Shown here piece after piece: positions 11,312 to 23,939 of a stretch of 64,000 nt of DNA; position 1 is the stretch's first letter, and the number at the start of each line of letters is the position of its first letter. The stretch is taken from positions 25,470,527 through 25,534,526 of the forward strand of contig NC_030384.2 of NCBI RefSeq assembly GCF_001625215.2, read 5' to 3'. The notes under the pieces are model-generated. The model ran no database searches and had not been told where the DNA came from. It saw nothing but the letters and a program-made list of their open reading frames with translations. A program made the position numbers and the translations under genes. This DNA comes from Daucus carota subsp. sativus (Eukaryota > Streptophyta > Magnoliopsida > Apiales > Apiaceae).

Positions 11312-11860
11312 CTACTTGAGAAGCCGCGCGTTGCGACGGCCTATAAAAATTATATTAATGATTCAAAATTTATATTTGTAAGATAAGATACATGTGTGAC
11401 AGTCTATTAAAATTATATTAATGATTCAAAATTAATATTTGTAGAATAAAATAAATTTTATATTATAAACATCACGATACAATACCAATATTAATATATA
11501 AAATTACAAAATTGGACTATAATTCATTAGTGAAAAAATGAAAATAAATGTCTACATATAATTAACGATTTAAATCATGACAAATCTTGATTTTAGTTGT
11601 TTTTCTTTTTTAAGGTAATCATGTTTTCACTAACATTGTCATTAATTTCCAAACATTACTTCTTAGACATAAACAACATGCCCTACATGTAAAAAGTATA
11701 CGGCTCTTTAACACATTGATTGACCAATAAAACAGACAGTAAACTTGCAAGAACATAAGTGTTCTCATCCTATCATTGACGAACAATTGTGATACGGGCT
11801 ATAATAATATAATGATTATTAAATAAGATCCAAAAATGAAGGCTCGGTTAATAAGGTCTG
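11312..11860 (-). mobile_element. Helitron 3' end fragment, RPA-Helitron family (copy 1)
   Basis: Read on the minus strand, the element ends in a GC-rich hairpin, gccgtcgcaacgcgcggc, followed by ttctcaagtag. This is the counterpart of the intact Helitron terminus at 59220-59247. The inner sequence is a reverse-strand relative of 48860-49290 and 58740-59240. No 5' end is seen, so it is truncated. Confidence 0.65.
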
Positions 11861-11924
11861 ATCTATGATATATTAATTAATTTCATAATTAATATAAAAA
11901 TGCCTACTTATATTTTCTGCTTTG

Positions 11925-13807
11925 AGCCTGATGGATCGCCAAGGTCCACGATCCAGTATCGTGGATTATGGACGTCCAAGGTCCAAAATTATGGACAGCC
12001 CATTCAAGGCATAAAATCATTACACAACTCTAAGAAGATTCTAGAACTCTATTTCTTTGAGTCCCAGATGACTATCTACTATTATAGATGATCATTTAGA
12101 GTTCTAGATGACCACTAACAACTACAGATAATCATCATAACATACTTTTATTCTATCTCAAGCTCTACAGAGCTAAACAATTTTTAACTCAAAGACTTAA
12201 AAAAAACTACTATATAAAGGGCTCTACCCCTCACAACTAGAAATACATGTTTTGACATGATTCTTGTCACCCGTAAGGATACATAGGCATCTTGTAAGGA
12301 CTGTTCAAGTTCTGACTCACTAGAGCAGTTACAAAGCAAGAAGCTCATCCCTCATTTTTGATGCATATCGTTTCGCGCTTTCTATTGGAAGAAGACGACA
12401 ACCATAACAAGAACATGGAGAAACATACGCTTAAAAGTCCATGTTCCAACATCCGGTCAGGAGAACACCCAAATAAACCACTACCCATCACACAAGATGC
12501 ACCTGCTACTCAAGTAATTGCTGCCTCAACATCCGTTGCATAGATGATTCCCCCGATCTCCTCCCGAGAAGTTGGACCTCAGTTCCTGCGATGTCCGAAC
12601 CATCCACCACGCTAACTCTTAGAGCGCCCACCTGAAATGTACAGAGCTCCGAACAACATACCTCAGTCCCGTCAATTTTTGATACTAGAATACCGTCGTT
12701 GCCCAGCATCAACACTTCCATGATAGTAAATATCCTTATTTTATTACTCTACGGTAGTCATATCTCATCACCTTTCTAATCATGGATGAAACTCTGGATC
12801 CCATGCTACTGAAGAAAGAAGACTCAACTAATTAGATTCCCGAGGGATGATTGGAGTCATTAACCCCCCCTACATCACTGGACTTGGACCCACAAACCAG
12901 AATGATCTCGGGGTAAGACCAAAGGGCAAGAGGTACAAAGAATGGCACATGAAAAACGAGTCCTATGAATCATATGGGTATTAAAGATGAAGTTCCAACA
13001 TGAAGGAGGAGAGAGCAACAAGATAATCAGATCTGGAAGTAATCAGACTCAGGGCAATCAAACTCAGAACAACCAGACCTAGAGCAACCCTGATGCACGA
13101 GGGACGTCGACAGGGGGCAACAAGGAGGTACATGTATGTGATTCGAGCCTACGAGGAATGAATTATTCAACTAAAAAGGGATATGTTACGGCATGATGGA
13201 TGGTAGGAACATCAGGAGCGTCGGGCACGAGAGCTGTCGTTCATAGATCTGGGGACACCACATGCAAGAACTAGAGGCCTTGGAGGCTCATGTATAATCA
13301 TAATTCACTTGAAACCCTCGGGTGACCGCGACAATCCAATTCCATCGTTCACGGAGGAATCATGGTGGCAAAAATTTCAAGGAAGTTCAAGTTGCCCATA
13401 CTAGCTTATGAAGCCGTAAAGGTGGTGCCACTCGAGGTAACTCATACCTCCCCCAGGGTCCAGGATTTTCAGTCGTAAGACAATATTGAAGAAGGAATGA
13501 GACTTGCGCTTGATATGATAGATGAGTTCCGAGATTAAGCCAACCCCAAGATCGTAGAAAACCATATGCGAGCTTCTTATGATTAAAATCTTTGAGTAAG
13601 GAAAGGTTCTTCAGGGAAGAAGATTTGGTCCTTAAAAAAGCTGAGGCTTTAGGAGTTGGCCCTAAAGGCAAGATGGCTCCAAACAGGGAAGGGCCTTATC
13701 AGGTAAGGAATGTCACAGTTCAAGGGTTGTACAAGCTTAAGTCCTTGAAGGGAGTGGAAGTTCCAAGGAGTTGGTATGCCACATACTTAAAGATTTATTT
13801 TGTTTGA
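11925..13807 (+). mobile_element. Degraded Ty3/gypsy retrotransposon (copy 1)
   Basis: The left part (about 11925-12360) looks like a long terminal repeat: a ctatataaag TATA region at about 12210 followed by a transcribed leader-like stretch. A gag-like piece follows near 13337, with a PIPSFTEEIMVAKISRKF-type reading. From 13390 to 13807 comes the C-terminal end of a gypsy integrase/pol polyprotein, with VPLEVTHTSPRVQDF, EEGMRLALDMIDEFRD, GDLVLKK-like EEDLVLKK, NREGPYQV and VPRSWYATYLKIYFV. Stops interrupt it at several points, and protease, reverse transcriptase and RNase H are missing, so most of the element was deleted. No matching right LTR was identified. Confidence 0.75.
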
Positions 13808-13829
13808 TTAGTTTAGATAATATATGTTC

Positions 13830-15030
13830 AATACAGTCCCAATATATTCTCGCAACATATATACGCGTACCAACTGCCAATTTCCCTATAAATTAGTTCA
13901 CTAACCGCAAACAATAAAAATATCCTTTTGTTAGTGCAATTGAAAGGAAGTTATGACGGTGCTGCCAACAATCAAGGGCATCTATTTAAAATCTCACTTT
14001 GGGAGTCATCAAACTCAACATATGAATTATTTTTAAGTCATTGACATCGGGTAATAATCGCTTCCAACTAGGGTTACCTATTCAAAAATCTCTCTTCGAT
14101 GATCATTAAAATTGCCAAATTATATTCAAAGTCCTTAATAATGGGTAGTTGACTCTACAAAAGAAATGTGATACTAATTAAATTTTGGTCATTGAAAGGG
14201 GGCAATAACCACTGCCAACACCTAGTTTGGCACAAATTTCCAATTAAAAATCTATAATATATAGTCATGAAATTGAAGATAATATTTTCTAAGTCACACT
14301 TGGCGGGTAGCCTCTTTTTTCAATGGCTAATTGTAACCCTAAATTTATTTTTATACAATCACTACTTCAGCTCCTCTAGCCATTTTTGGCGAGATGAGCC
14401 TGCAATTGATTCCTTAAGGGAAGATAAAAGAGTTTATATTTCTATCCAAAGACAAAAGATGATAAACGATTCCATTTTTCATTTAAAGGTGAGAAAATGT
14501 AATGGACATAAAAAGGCAGTGTGTATGTAAATAAATATTACACTAAGCATCTTCAAGAGAATAGCACTGCCACACTACTAGCAGCATTCATTGGAAAGGG
14601 GCAAATAATGTAATGGTAGTGACCAAGGCATTATTAAATAGTTCTAATATTGCCACATAATCAAACAACATTTAGAGTCCTTTAATATACCTAAGTTGTT
14701 TTAGTTAATGAAGTAACTTATTGTAAAAAAAACTTGTATTATTGGGAGATAATTGACAATAAAAAATCATCTTAAACCATTGCTAGTTGGAAACAATTTT
14801 TTTTGTCAGGTAGTTAAAAACTATCTTAAATTTCAAAAAACTCTTTTACAATCACAGAAGAAAGTTCGATGCAGAAATACACGTGAATGATCAGAACAAC
14901 CCCTAAAATTATATAACCAGGATCGGAACTTTAAATTTCATCTCCTCGACATTGGCTATTGTGCATAGCATTTTGACTATACAGAGTTCATGAATAACCA
15001 AAATTTTCATCAGATTTGAACTTGTTAACC
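13830..15030. repeat. Left arm of diverged segmental repeat 'A' (copy 1)
   Basis: From about 13850 the sequence is a diverged relative of 18953-19315 (arm B) and 40804-41115 plus 43329-44050 (unit C). Shared landmarks include ccctataaattagt, ggaagttatgac, gccaacaatcaaggg and atatatagtcatgaaattga. It is probably the 3' flank of the GARP gene copy. Short open stretches such as 14267-14530 have a diverged counterpart at 43418-43639 but no recognisable protein. Confidence 0.7.
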
Positions 15031-15039
15031 GTATGGTCT

Positions 15040-17080
15040 TCAGCAATTAGTGCAAACCTATGTCAATTATGAATTCGAAAATTTATTTTAATAAAGTCAA
15101 TTATAATTCATAAATCCATAGTTCAAGATAAATCAAGGCAAAAAATTTGGTAAAACACCTACTTCACTACTCTGATGTAATGGTTGATATTCACCAATGC
15201 TAGCTAGAAGCGAAATTTGGCATATGATAAGCTTGAACATCTAAGAATTGTGAAGCATCTATACTTGTTTATTTCAATTGTCAAATATAATTAATTAATA
15301 ATGAAATTAATATAATTACTTACTTGGGATTTGGCTCGTATATAAATTTTTGTGAACTTAGTTTCGAACCTTATGCATGATAAACTAATTATATTAGACC
15401 CCGTCTTCTTAAAAATTTTACGATAAAGATAATTAGACTAACTATTTAAAGGTAATTTATTTAAAATTTCTTCGATAACTTAACTCGGAGATGGCTCTTG
15501 ATTTGTTTGATGGTGAATTCTCTCACTTTCATCTTTTATAATATAGCCTTTGGCTTGGCTTCTATAAATATATTGCAGAATGTTTATTAAAATTTAGTAA
15601 GAAAGTGGGATATTTATAAAATGATTTTGTAAAAAATGATTCAAACAATAACCCCATGAAAAAAAATATAACTTGATATCATGGATCCTTTAAAGTAATA
15701 TATTATTCCTTAAGTATATAAATAATTGGCAATTGATTATGATAACTAAACACATATTAGAGAAACACAAAATAAATGTTCTCATCTTTATTAGATTAAA
15801 GCATCAATAATATTTTCATTTCTTTCACTAAAGTAATTATATGGTTAGATGAAATATTTATCAATATAGATATCACACAAAAATACTCGTAAATTTTGAA
15901 AAAACAATAAAAACAAATTTGGAGAAGATATTATTATGTATACATGTACAATCTTTTCCCAATTTCTATGTAGTTTTGATGATCTTCATTGAAGGAAAAG
16001 AAAAAAATGGTTTTCAACATTCAACTAAAAATTACAAATTATGTAAACAATATACAGCAACTCATAAAATCTTCTAATAATATAATATAGAGAAAGAATA
16101 ATGAATTATAGGCGAAGACAATATTTAGAATATGACATGAAAATTCTTTTACCACAATAATATTTTTGTTAAAAACTACTCCCCCCGTCCCAATGAATTG
16201 TATACAGTTTCCTTTTTGGGACGTCCCACCAATTGTATACATTCCAAAAGTAGTAAACTTTTATAATATAAAATATCATTACACCAACTACATTCTTCCA
16301 CTATCTTCATTCGATAATAATATAAACACTATTACACCCACTACTTTCCTCCACTATCTCAAATCTATTATAAAATATAAATGGGTCCCACCACTATACC
16401 CCACTTTTCATCTAACTTTACTCCTTTCTTACACACTTTTTTGGTCTCCGTGTCCCAACCATTTGTATACAAATGGCTGGGACGGAGGGAGTATTAAAAA
16501 ATATATTTCCAGTCTCAACAAAACTCAATAATTAAGTTTAATTCTTTTGATTTTATAAAGTCTAGATTATCCTATGTGAAATACAGATAGAATATATGTA
16601 TATGTACTGTACATGCCAAAAATGAAAACAAAATTGAGACAAATTACTTACTAAAAAATCCACCAAGTTCAAGGGCAGCAGGATTAAAGAGTTCATTGGA
16701 CATGGGTCCGCTTGAGCCTCGGCTTGTACTTTTAAAAAATTTGGATGCTCTTGCTCTTAAAAAAATGTTGCCCTCAACATTTCTCTGCAATTATGAAACT
16801 TGACCTTGTTCACTCACCCAATAATGGGTTTTGATATGTTGCTGCCTCGAATATTGGTACGGTAAACCTTGAGGATAAGCTGGTGCATTATCCATCTTTG
16901 ATCCCTTTGAAAACTAACTCCTTGTGTCGAAGTGTGGTGCATTTGATACCACACATTTTGTTCATATGCAGGGTTTGCTCGACTCACAGTTTGGTCATGA
17001 GAATTTCCACAGTGATTATCACAAAATCTGGTTTGAACTGGTGTAAATCGTGTTGGAAAAGGTGGGTTTTTCTCACTCAT
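15040..17080 (-). pseudogene. GARP/G2-like transcription factor pseudogene (copy 1)
   Basis: This is the decayed paralogue of the gene at 44295-45858. On the minus strand, exon 1 starts MSEKNPPFPTRF at 17080 and shares HDQTVSR, but frameshifts and stops follow. The piece of the DNA-binding helix NELFNPAALELGG is still readable near 16660-16690. An exon 2 relic with a damaged ATPKA region lies near 15480-15570. Exon 3 (about 15375-15325) reads KVRN and then TAA, where the intact copy has Q. The exon 4 relic (about 15270-15170) has TAG after FASS. It cannot make a GARP protein. Confidence 0.75.
16179..16491. mobile_element. Stowaway MITE (copy 1)
   Basis: Termini are CTCCCCCCGTCCC on the left and GGGACGGAGGGAG on the right, flanked on both sides by TA (16177-16178 and 16492-16493). 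This is the hallmark of Stowaway (Tc1/mariner). The inner end aatgaattgtataca is shared with the Stowaway at 57112. It lies in the region upstream of exon 2 of the GARP pseudogene. Confidence 0.92.
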
Positions 17081-17790
17081 CTTGTTAAATTGATTGGGAT
17101 ATTTCTTGTATCAATGGTGTGAAGTTGCCATCAATATTGGGAAATACATTTTTTTCTCAATCTCTCAAGCTAGTAGCATATATTTTTCTTGTGTTTCTTG
17201 ACTAAAACTGGTATCCACTTATCCAATTTATTATATAAATTCCACGTGGTCAATATTTATATTAATATGAAAGAATTTATATTAATGTATAAATATGTGA
17301 TATATTAAAAAGTAAATGTTTTTTCCAAGATTTTATCATTACAAAGGTGCAATATCCAAAGATGGCTCTGTTATTATCAGTAAATGCAAAAGGAATTTTA
17401 TTTCATATATATGTTATTATATATTACCAACTTGTAGTAATGTTTTTGTCATTGGACCTTACATTTGGCCAACAATAATGTAACATTCAAAAACTGGACC
17501 AAGTTTGTTGAGTTTTATACTATGAAGGCAGAAGTTGGGTCTTCTTGACTAATAGGTATCTAGTATGAATTTATTTATATCCTCGATGATTAACATAAAC
17601 ACCACTTTAATTTTTATTTTTTAAACAAAATGCTCTTACTTATGGTTTTTTTTGGAATCCAAGCGCAATCTCTTATCGAATGAAGCAGTACTTTAAAAGT
17701 GAGATGATGTGGGTACATAACACATCTTGGGACATTGGACAACTAATATACAAGACACATAAGCATATTGCTTTAGATTTTTTTTTCATC
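17081..17790. repeat. Right arm of segmental repeat 'A' (copy 1)
   Basis: Upstream flank of the GARP pseudogene. It is collinear with 45860-46070 and 46556-46710 in unit C, where a 480-bp MITE splits it. Landmarks are gattaacataaacacca and actttaaaagtgagatgatg. No coding was seen. Confidence 0.65.
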
Positions 17791-18950
17791 GTTCTCCTCT
17801 GTATAATTCTGAGATATATATTTTAGCGATACTATACATCACTTTCCAAGATATATTGCCCATGTTTTTTCTGCTCTTTTTTGTAGTTGATAAATTTTCA
17901 TTCTAGATATTTTATAGAGTAAGCTGAAATTCGAGATTAATTTTATGTGTTTCATAGTATTTTTGTTGGATTTGTAGCTCAAAATAATTCAAGGGAGAAT
18001 GAGCGTCTGCATAGTTGGTTTGTATATGGAGAAATTTGTCATGAGATATGTGTACAAATATGGAAAAGTGAAAGAGATGTCCATATATACAGGTGAACTT
18101 AAGCATATCTAGGTTATTGGTCAATACTTTTTTTTTAGGTTATGTTGCGAGTGAAGTTCGTAAATTATACTCAAAAACTCTTGTTTCTTGGGTTTTCTCA
18201 GTATTATTTGAAGATATTTTTTAATAAATAGATGGTTCCCCCTAAGTATTTCCAGTGAATTCTTCGTACATGTATTCAATTTTCCAAGAATTTTATATTT
18301 TATGAAATAATAACTACACAAAATTTCTTAATTTTTTTGTATGTCATCCTTTTTTCCATCATTTTTGGTCCATGATTTCAGTTTGGCTAAGCAGCCCCTA
18401 AAAGTGCCACTCAGGTACCTAACTTAGCTAACGGATCAACACGAAACCTCTTAGCAAACCTATTCAGCTAAGGCCCATGAAATATAACACCTAAGTGGTT
18501 TACACTGAACATAACTTCGAATACATACACTTGTGAACAGACGAGGTCACATATATTAATTTATTATTATTACTCTCTAGAAATTCATATTTTCTTATCA
18601 CAATTATTATTTATCCCTAACCCAACCTATCTGACCTACTAACACATTTGTATCTAATATAGAACAATAATAATAGACCCCACCATCATATCACACTCCA
18701 TTCATTTCTATACCACCAATCCACTTATGCAAACATAATGGATTCAATTTTTAAATAGAAATTTATATTTTTTTAATCAATCTGTATGACAATTATTTCC
18801 CCTTCGAATCAAACATCATATTAATTACAGACCTATATAATATGCACGATAAACAAATAAATTATACACATCATATTTCATACCTGCCTTATTTGCTAAA
18901 ATCGAAATATTGCGGCACTACTAGAACAATTAATATTACAAGAAATCCAT
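17791..18950. other. AT-rich intergenic stretch (copy 1)
   Basis: No gene, terminal repeat or other structure was recognised over about 1.1 kb. The duplicate is at 38136-39295. Confidence 0.4.
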
Positions 18951-18952
18951 AT

Positions 18953-19315
18953 TAACTTTTTGTGTTCCAATATCTTCTCAAAACATATACGCGCGTCCCA
19001 CCTTCCACTTTCCCTATAAATTAGTCTACTAAACCTAAACAAAAAAAAAAAATCCTTTTATTGATGTCATTTAAAAGAAGTTATGACTACTGTCAACAAT
19101 CAGGGACGCCTACTGCCAAGTCCCTCTTTGGGAGTCACCAAACTCAACATATGATTTATTAAATCATTAACATCGAGTAATAACCGCTTCCAACTAGTGG
19201 CGCCTATCTCATAATCTCTCTTCGACTTTCACTAAACATGTCATATTATTTTTGAAGTCTTTGATAATGGGGGACTGTCCCTACAAAAGACACGGGGCAC
19301 TAATTTAAATTTGAA
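18953..19315. repeat. Truncated segmental repeat arm 'B' (copy 1)
   Basis: A third, diverged copy of the arm that begins repeat A (13850) and unit C (40804). Shared motifs are atacgcg, ccctataaattagt, aagttatgac and gtcaacaatcaggg. It breaks off just before the first long (TA)n tract. Confidence 0.7.
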
Positions 19316-19353
19316 AATAAATTATATAAGGATTTTAGGTCGTTGTAAGTGGG

Positions 19354-19980
<627 letters not shown>

Positions 19981-19985
<5 letters not shown>

Positions 19986-20409
19986 TGCTCAAAACAGAAC
20001 ACCCCTAAAAGAAGAACAAAGAAGAACGCTTTGGAATCGAACATAGAATCTCATCTAAAACTTGAATTAAACTCTAACTTTAAGCTACTTAACCATTTAA
20101 TACGAATAATAATAGTATCTAGAATGTTTAACAACAATTATGGATTAAAAATAACATGATTTTATGTGAAATTAATCATGTAAAGAATATATACATGATT
20201 CTATTCTGGATTCTGTTTTGGATTCTGTTCTGGATTCTATAATATTTCATATTAATAATTTGGATAAATTTGGATGTTAAATTTCATATATTAAGTTTAG
20301 TTAGTGCTTAACTATGTAATTATAATCATAACAAATCATTTTTTATGAAAAAAAAAGTGTTATGATAGTGTTCTGTGTTCTGTTTTTAAAGTGTTCTGTG
20401 TGGAGTGCA

Positions 20410-20413
<4 letters not shown>
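19981..20413. mobile_element. MITE-like element 2 set between (TA)n tracts (copy 1)
   Basis: It begins ggcattgctc, aaacagaacacccctaaaa, and ends with the inverted counterpart, tttttaaagtgttctgtg, gagtgcaaccc. It lies between (TA)n tracts at 19941-19980 and 20414-20475. Internal repeats of a ttctggattctg type occur near 20200-20240. There is no coding capacity. It differs in sequence from element 1 but uses the same kind of target. Confidence 0.75.

Positions 20414-20475
<62 letters not shown>
20414..20475. repeat. (TA)n tract at the junction between duplication copies
   Basis: Pure TA repeats end at the first base of copy 2. The equivalent tract at the end of copy 2 is 40731-40803 and is followed by unrelated sequence, so the duplication breakpoint lies at or in this microsatellite. 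Confidence 0.9.
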
Positions 20476-20480
<5 letters not shown>

Positions 20481-20718
20481 TGTCAATTTGTTGAGTTGAG
20501 AGTATGTTTATCTTTGGGTTTGCATATTTGGACATCTTAAAATGACCACTATTATCAATATTCTGATCATACATCATTCATCCAATGGACCCCTCAATTC
20601 GACGTATAGCGTACACCAGATAATTCAAATAAGTATACATCTGACCAATGGAAAATAAAAGAAAAATAATGAGAAGGATCCAAACTAACTATTGCATATA
20701 TAACAACCCCGTTACATG

Positions 20719-20773
<55 letters not shown>
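20719..20773. repeat. (AT)n microsatellite, copy 2
   Basis: Counterpart of the tract at 377-433, about 4 bp shorter. Confidence 0.95.
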
Positions 20774-20777
<4 letters not shown>

Positions 20778-20862
20778 GTTGCTCCCTTTAGAACTAATGA
20801 GTAATAAAAATTCCAGCTTAGCACTCAGGATAACCTGTCAGATAAAATGTATATTTGGACAG

Positions 20863-21281
20863 ATTGTACAACACAGCTATAAGATTGGGGGAGCTTCAGG
20901 CACAGTTTAAGCTGCAGATAGATCCCCAGGAGTATGCTCGAGAAAATCTCAAGTTTGGCCTTGTTGAAGTAGTGTATGAATGGGCAAAGGTACATTCATG
21001 TGTGTATATATATCAGTTAGACCTTGTCAAATCTCCACATATTTATGCTGGGTTCTTTCTCATTGCAGGGAACCCCATTTGCAGATATATGTGAACTTAC
21101 GGATGTTCCCGAAGGTCTGATAGTGAGGACCATAGTTAGGTTGGATGAGACATGTCGTGAATTCAAAAATGCAGCTGCAATTATGGGTAATTCTGCACTT
21201 CACAAAAAGATGGAAATTGCTTCCAACGCAATAAAACGTGATATTGTTTTCGCTGCTAGCTTGTACATTACAGGAGTGTAA
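20863..21281 (+). pseudogene. SKI2-like helicase C-terminal exons (copy 2)
   Basis: An identical repeat of 522-940: exons at 20863-20989 and 21069-21281, same splice sites and same stop. In this copy the 20 kb upstream is fully visible and holds no other SKI2 exon, only the end of duplication copy 1. This copy at least is therefore a 5'-truncated fragment and cannot encode the helicase. Confidence 0.85.
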
Positions 21282-21598
21282 TATTTTGAGGTCATAGGTT
21301 TGTTACCATGTAACTTTTGTTGTGTGTTAATTAGTCACCAGCTTGAAGTTTGCAAGTTTTGTTTATTACCGCCCTTGTATATATTAAGGGTTTATGTATT
21401 TTAGTCTTTGAATGTGAATTCTCCCAGCCTAGGCAGTGTATTGGATACTACAATAGGAGAGTTTTAATATAAAAATCTTTTTAGTACCAAATACTTTGCT
21501 TTGTTTTTTCCTCGTTTTTTTTCCCGGTAGCCTGGCCTTGTAGTTTCATATGTGTGTGATGTTTTTTTTTTGTCGGTAGCCTGGCCTGTAGTTTCATA

Positions 21599-21836
21599 CT
21601 CTCTCCGTCCCAACCAATTCTTTACGTTTGGTGTGGCACAGACGTTAAAAAATATGTATAAAGTAGTGGAAAAGAGAAAGAAAAATGGGTGAGGTGGTGA
21701 GATCTATTGATTTTTAATGTATAAAAGGAAGATACTAGAGTAAAAGTAGTGTGAAAAGAGAGAAAAAGTGGGGAAGTGGTGGTACTTATTGCTTATATTT
21801 GGTAAGTGTTAAAATGTAAAGAATTAGATGGGACAC
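21599..21836. mobile_element. Stowaway-like MITE remnant (copy 2)
   Basis: The duplicate of the remnant at 1258-1495, with the same degraded ctctccgtccc-type termini. Confidence 0.55.
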
Positions 21837-23266
21837 CTTAGAAAGGAAACTCTAAAGAAATGGTTGAGATAAAAAGAATATATGTGCGCGATGGAAATTT
21901 GGTAAAGAAGAAAGATGAGGTTAGCTGTGAAATTAAGTTCTTGTGTGATGGTTGATTGACTTATTTATAGGTTGTCTGTAATGTTATCAATTTCGATCTC
22001 CTTATCGTGTCTAAGTATTCCGTATTAAAAGATCAAGCCATATATAATTATTGGAAGTAAAGAAATCTAAATCTATTTGAGATAGGTTTCTTGTGGATGG
22101 GTCTATGGCCAAGTTAGTAATCCATATTGTAGATGAGTCTTTACAGAGTCTTCGACAATCTGCTTGAGAGGGGTTCCCATATACTGAAAGAGGGAGCTCA
22201 CTCTACAAGGGCTAGTCATGAGGTCAAATATCTCTTTAAGTATATAATTTTACAGATACAACATTATTTTAATTATTGGAGGTAACACTGACCTCTACTC
22301 AGTATATCTTGGAAGAAGATATATTGTACGATGGTTATCATTTTCTAGGTACGCGTGGACAAGTTTTTAACCTGATCAAAGATAATTTATTAGAATATAT
22401 GAAAAGATTTTTTTTCTGGAAATATCGGTACATGATCAACCAGATCCTCGTTTAGGGTAACCCACTAGAATTTAAAATCAAGATGCATGATCATCTTCAC
22501 ATAATGTGGAGGGCCTTCAAGGCTTCAACATATAACATGATCATCTCAAATCCTTGCACAATGATAATCCAACTCAACAGAATATGAGATTAATAAAAGA
22601 TGTTGTAGATCATAGCTGAAAGAGCTCCGGAAATCATGACTATCAAATATCAAATAACCTTAGAGAGGCCTTCATGTACTTCATTAAACCTACCTCTATA
22701 AAGGGTGGCTTTCTGGTACAAGTCCCATGATTAGCACAACTATGTTTCTTCTTTTCTGTACGAGCCTCTATGGACACGCCTTCTCTTTGCTAGCCTCTTA
22801 AGGGCGCACAAAGAACACCTGTATTTCTTGATCCGGATTTCCTAGTTTACTTGTTTGTCCTTCATCATAAATAAAAGGCCATTCAAATTATGACTATAAC
22901 AGTAAACTTTCTAAAATCTCTCAAAGTTCTAACAGAATATTATAAACTTTTCTGACATAAAATGAGTTTCTTACAATCCGTATTCCTTTAACACGCAACT
23001 CTTTGATGGTTAAGATATCAAGTACGAGGACAAGTAGTGTAATTTGCATTTCATCCTTTAACTGACTATGTAATATATTTGACATTAACTTATTTGATAC
23101 TTGACAGAGTTATCAAGCACAGTAAATTCATCTGGTCACAGGTTATGAAGGAGATTTTAGATCAAGGCAATAATGCGAAAGGATTTGAAAAGTGATGAAT
23201 TTTGAATGAATGTAGTTTAGTACTTGCCATAAGTTAAGTGAACAAGGAATAAGATGCAGATAATGG

Positions 23267-23733
23267 AGGAGTCAACAACAGGTTATATGAATTCAGAGTC
23301 GTGTTGTGATGTTGCTAATCAAGTGCACATTTTGCTGACACTTCTTCAAGATTATAAAGGCAGATCACTTCTCTTTCCGTGATTTTGTCACTCAAAAAAG
23401 ATTTGAAATCTTTGAAATTCTGACGTAATACATTGAATTTTTAGTTGCTTGGTTATGCTGAGGACTGAGGTGATCTCGGCATTCTCCAACTTGCAGTGCT
23501 TTCAAAAATTGTAGAATTTGCTCCTGACAAGATATAATAATTAAAGTTATTTGTAGAAATTGCTAATAAATTTGTTTTCTCTCGCGATTGTTAACCCAAA
23601 CTGTAGTTCTTTTAACAAAAATCTACCACTGCTTTGGTAGCTGCTTATACAAAATTTCGACATCAAGCTACAGGACACCCTGCTTTGAAAGCGAGATGCA
23701 TTTGCAAAGAAAGAAATAATCACCAGGTTTTAT
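23267..23733 (+). pseudogene. Exon-like remnants of an unrecognised gene (copy 2)
   Basis: The duplicate of 2926-3392, with the same MEESTTGYMNSESC, FRDFVTQKRFEIFEIL and VAAYTKFRHQATGHPALK patches and the same breaks. Confidence 0.35.
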
Positions 23734-23939
23734 ATGTTAGTTGCGATATATATTGTTTGATGTTGGCCTATGTATTTGTGGCTCTTTCATTTCCATGTGC
23801 TCTCCAGAGCTCTATTCTTTTTTAACAGTTTGGCTAATAAGTCTACAATATTTGTCTACAAGGAACAGAGATCAATAGATAAATTTAGAATGCATTGTTC
23901 ATTGCTTATAAATAGCAGCATAGTTTTCACCAAGACAAA

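Noticed and set aside
16166..16531. 121-codon open frame
   Set aside because: It spans the Stowaway MITE from end to end, and its sequence is the MITE's non-coding interior.
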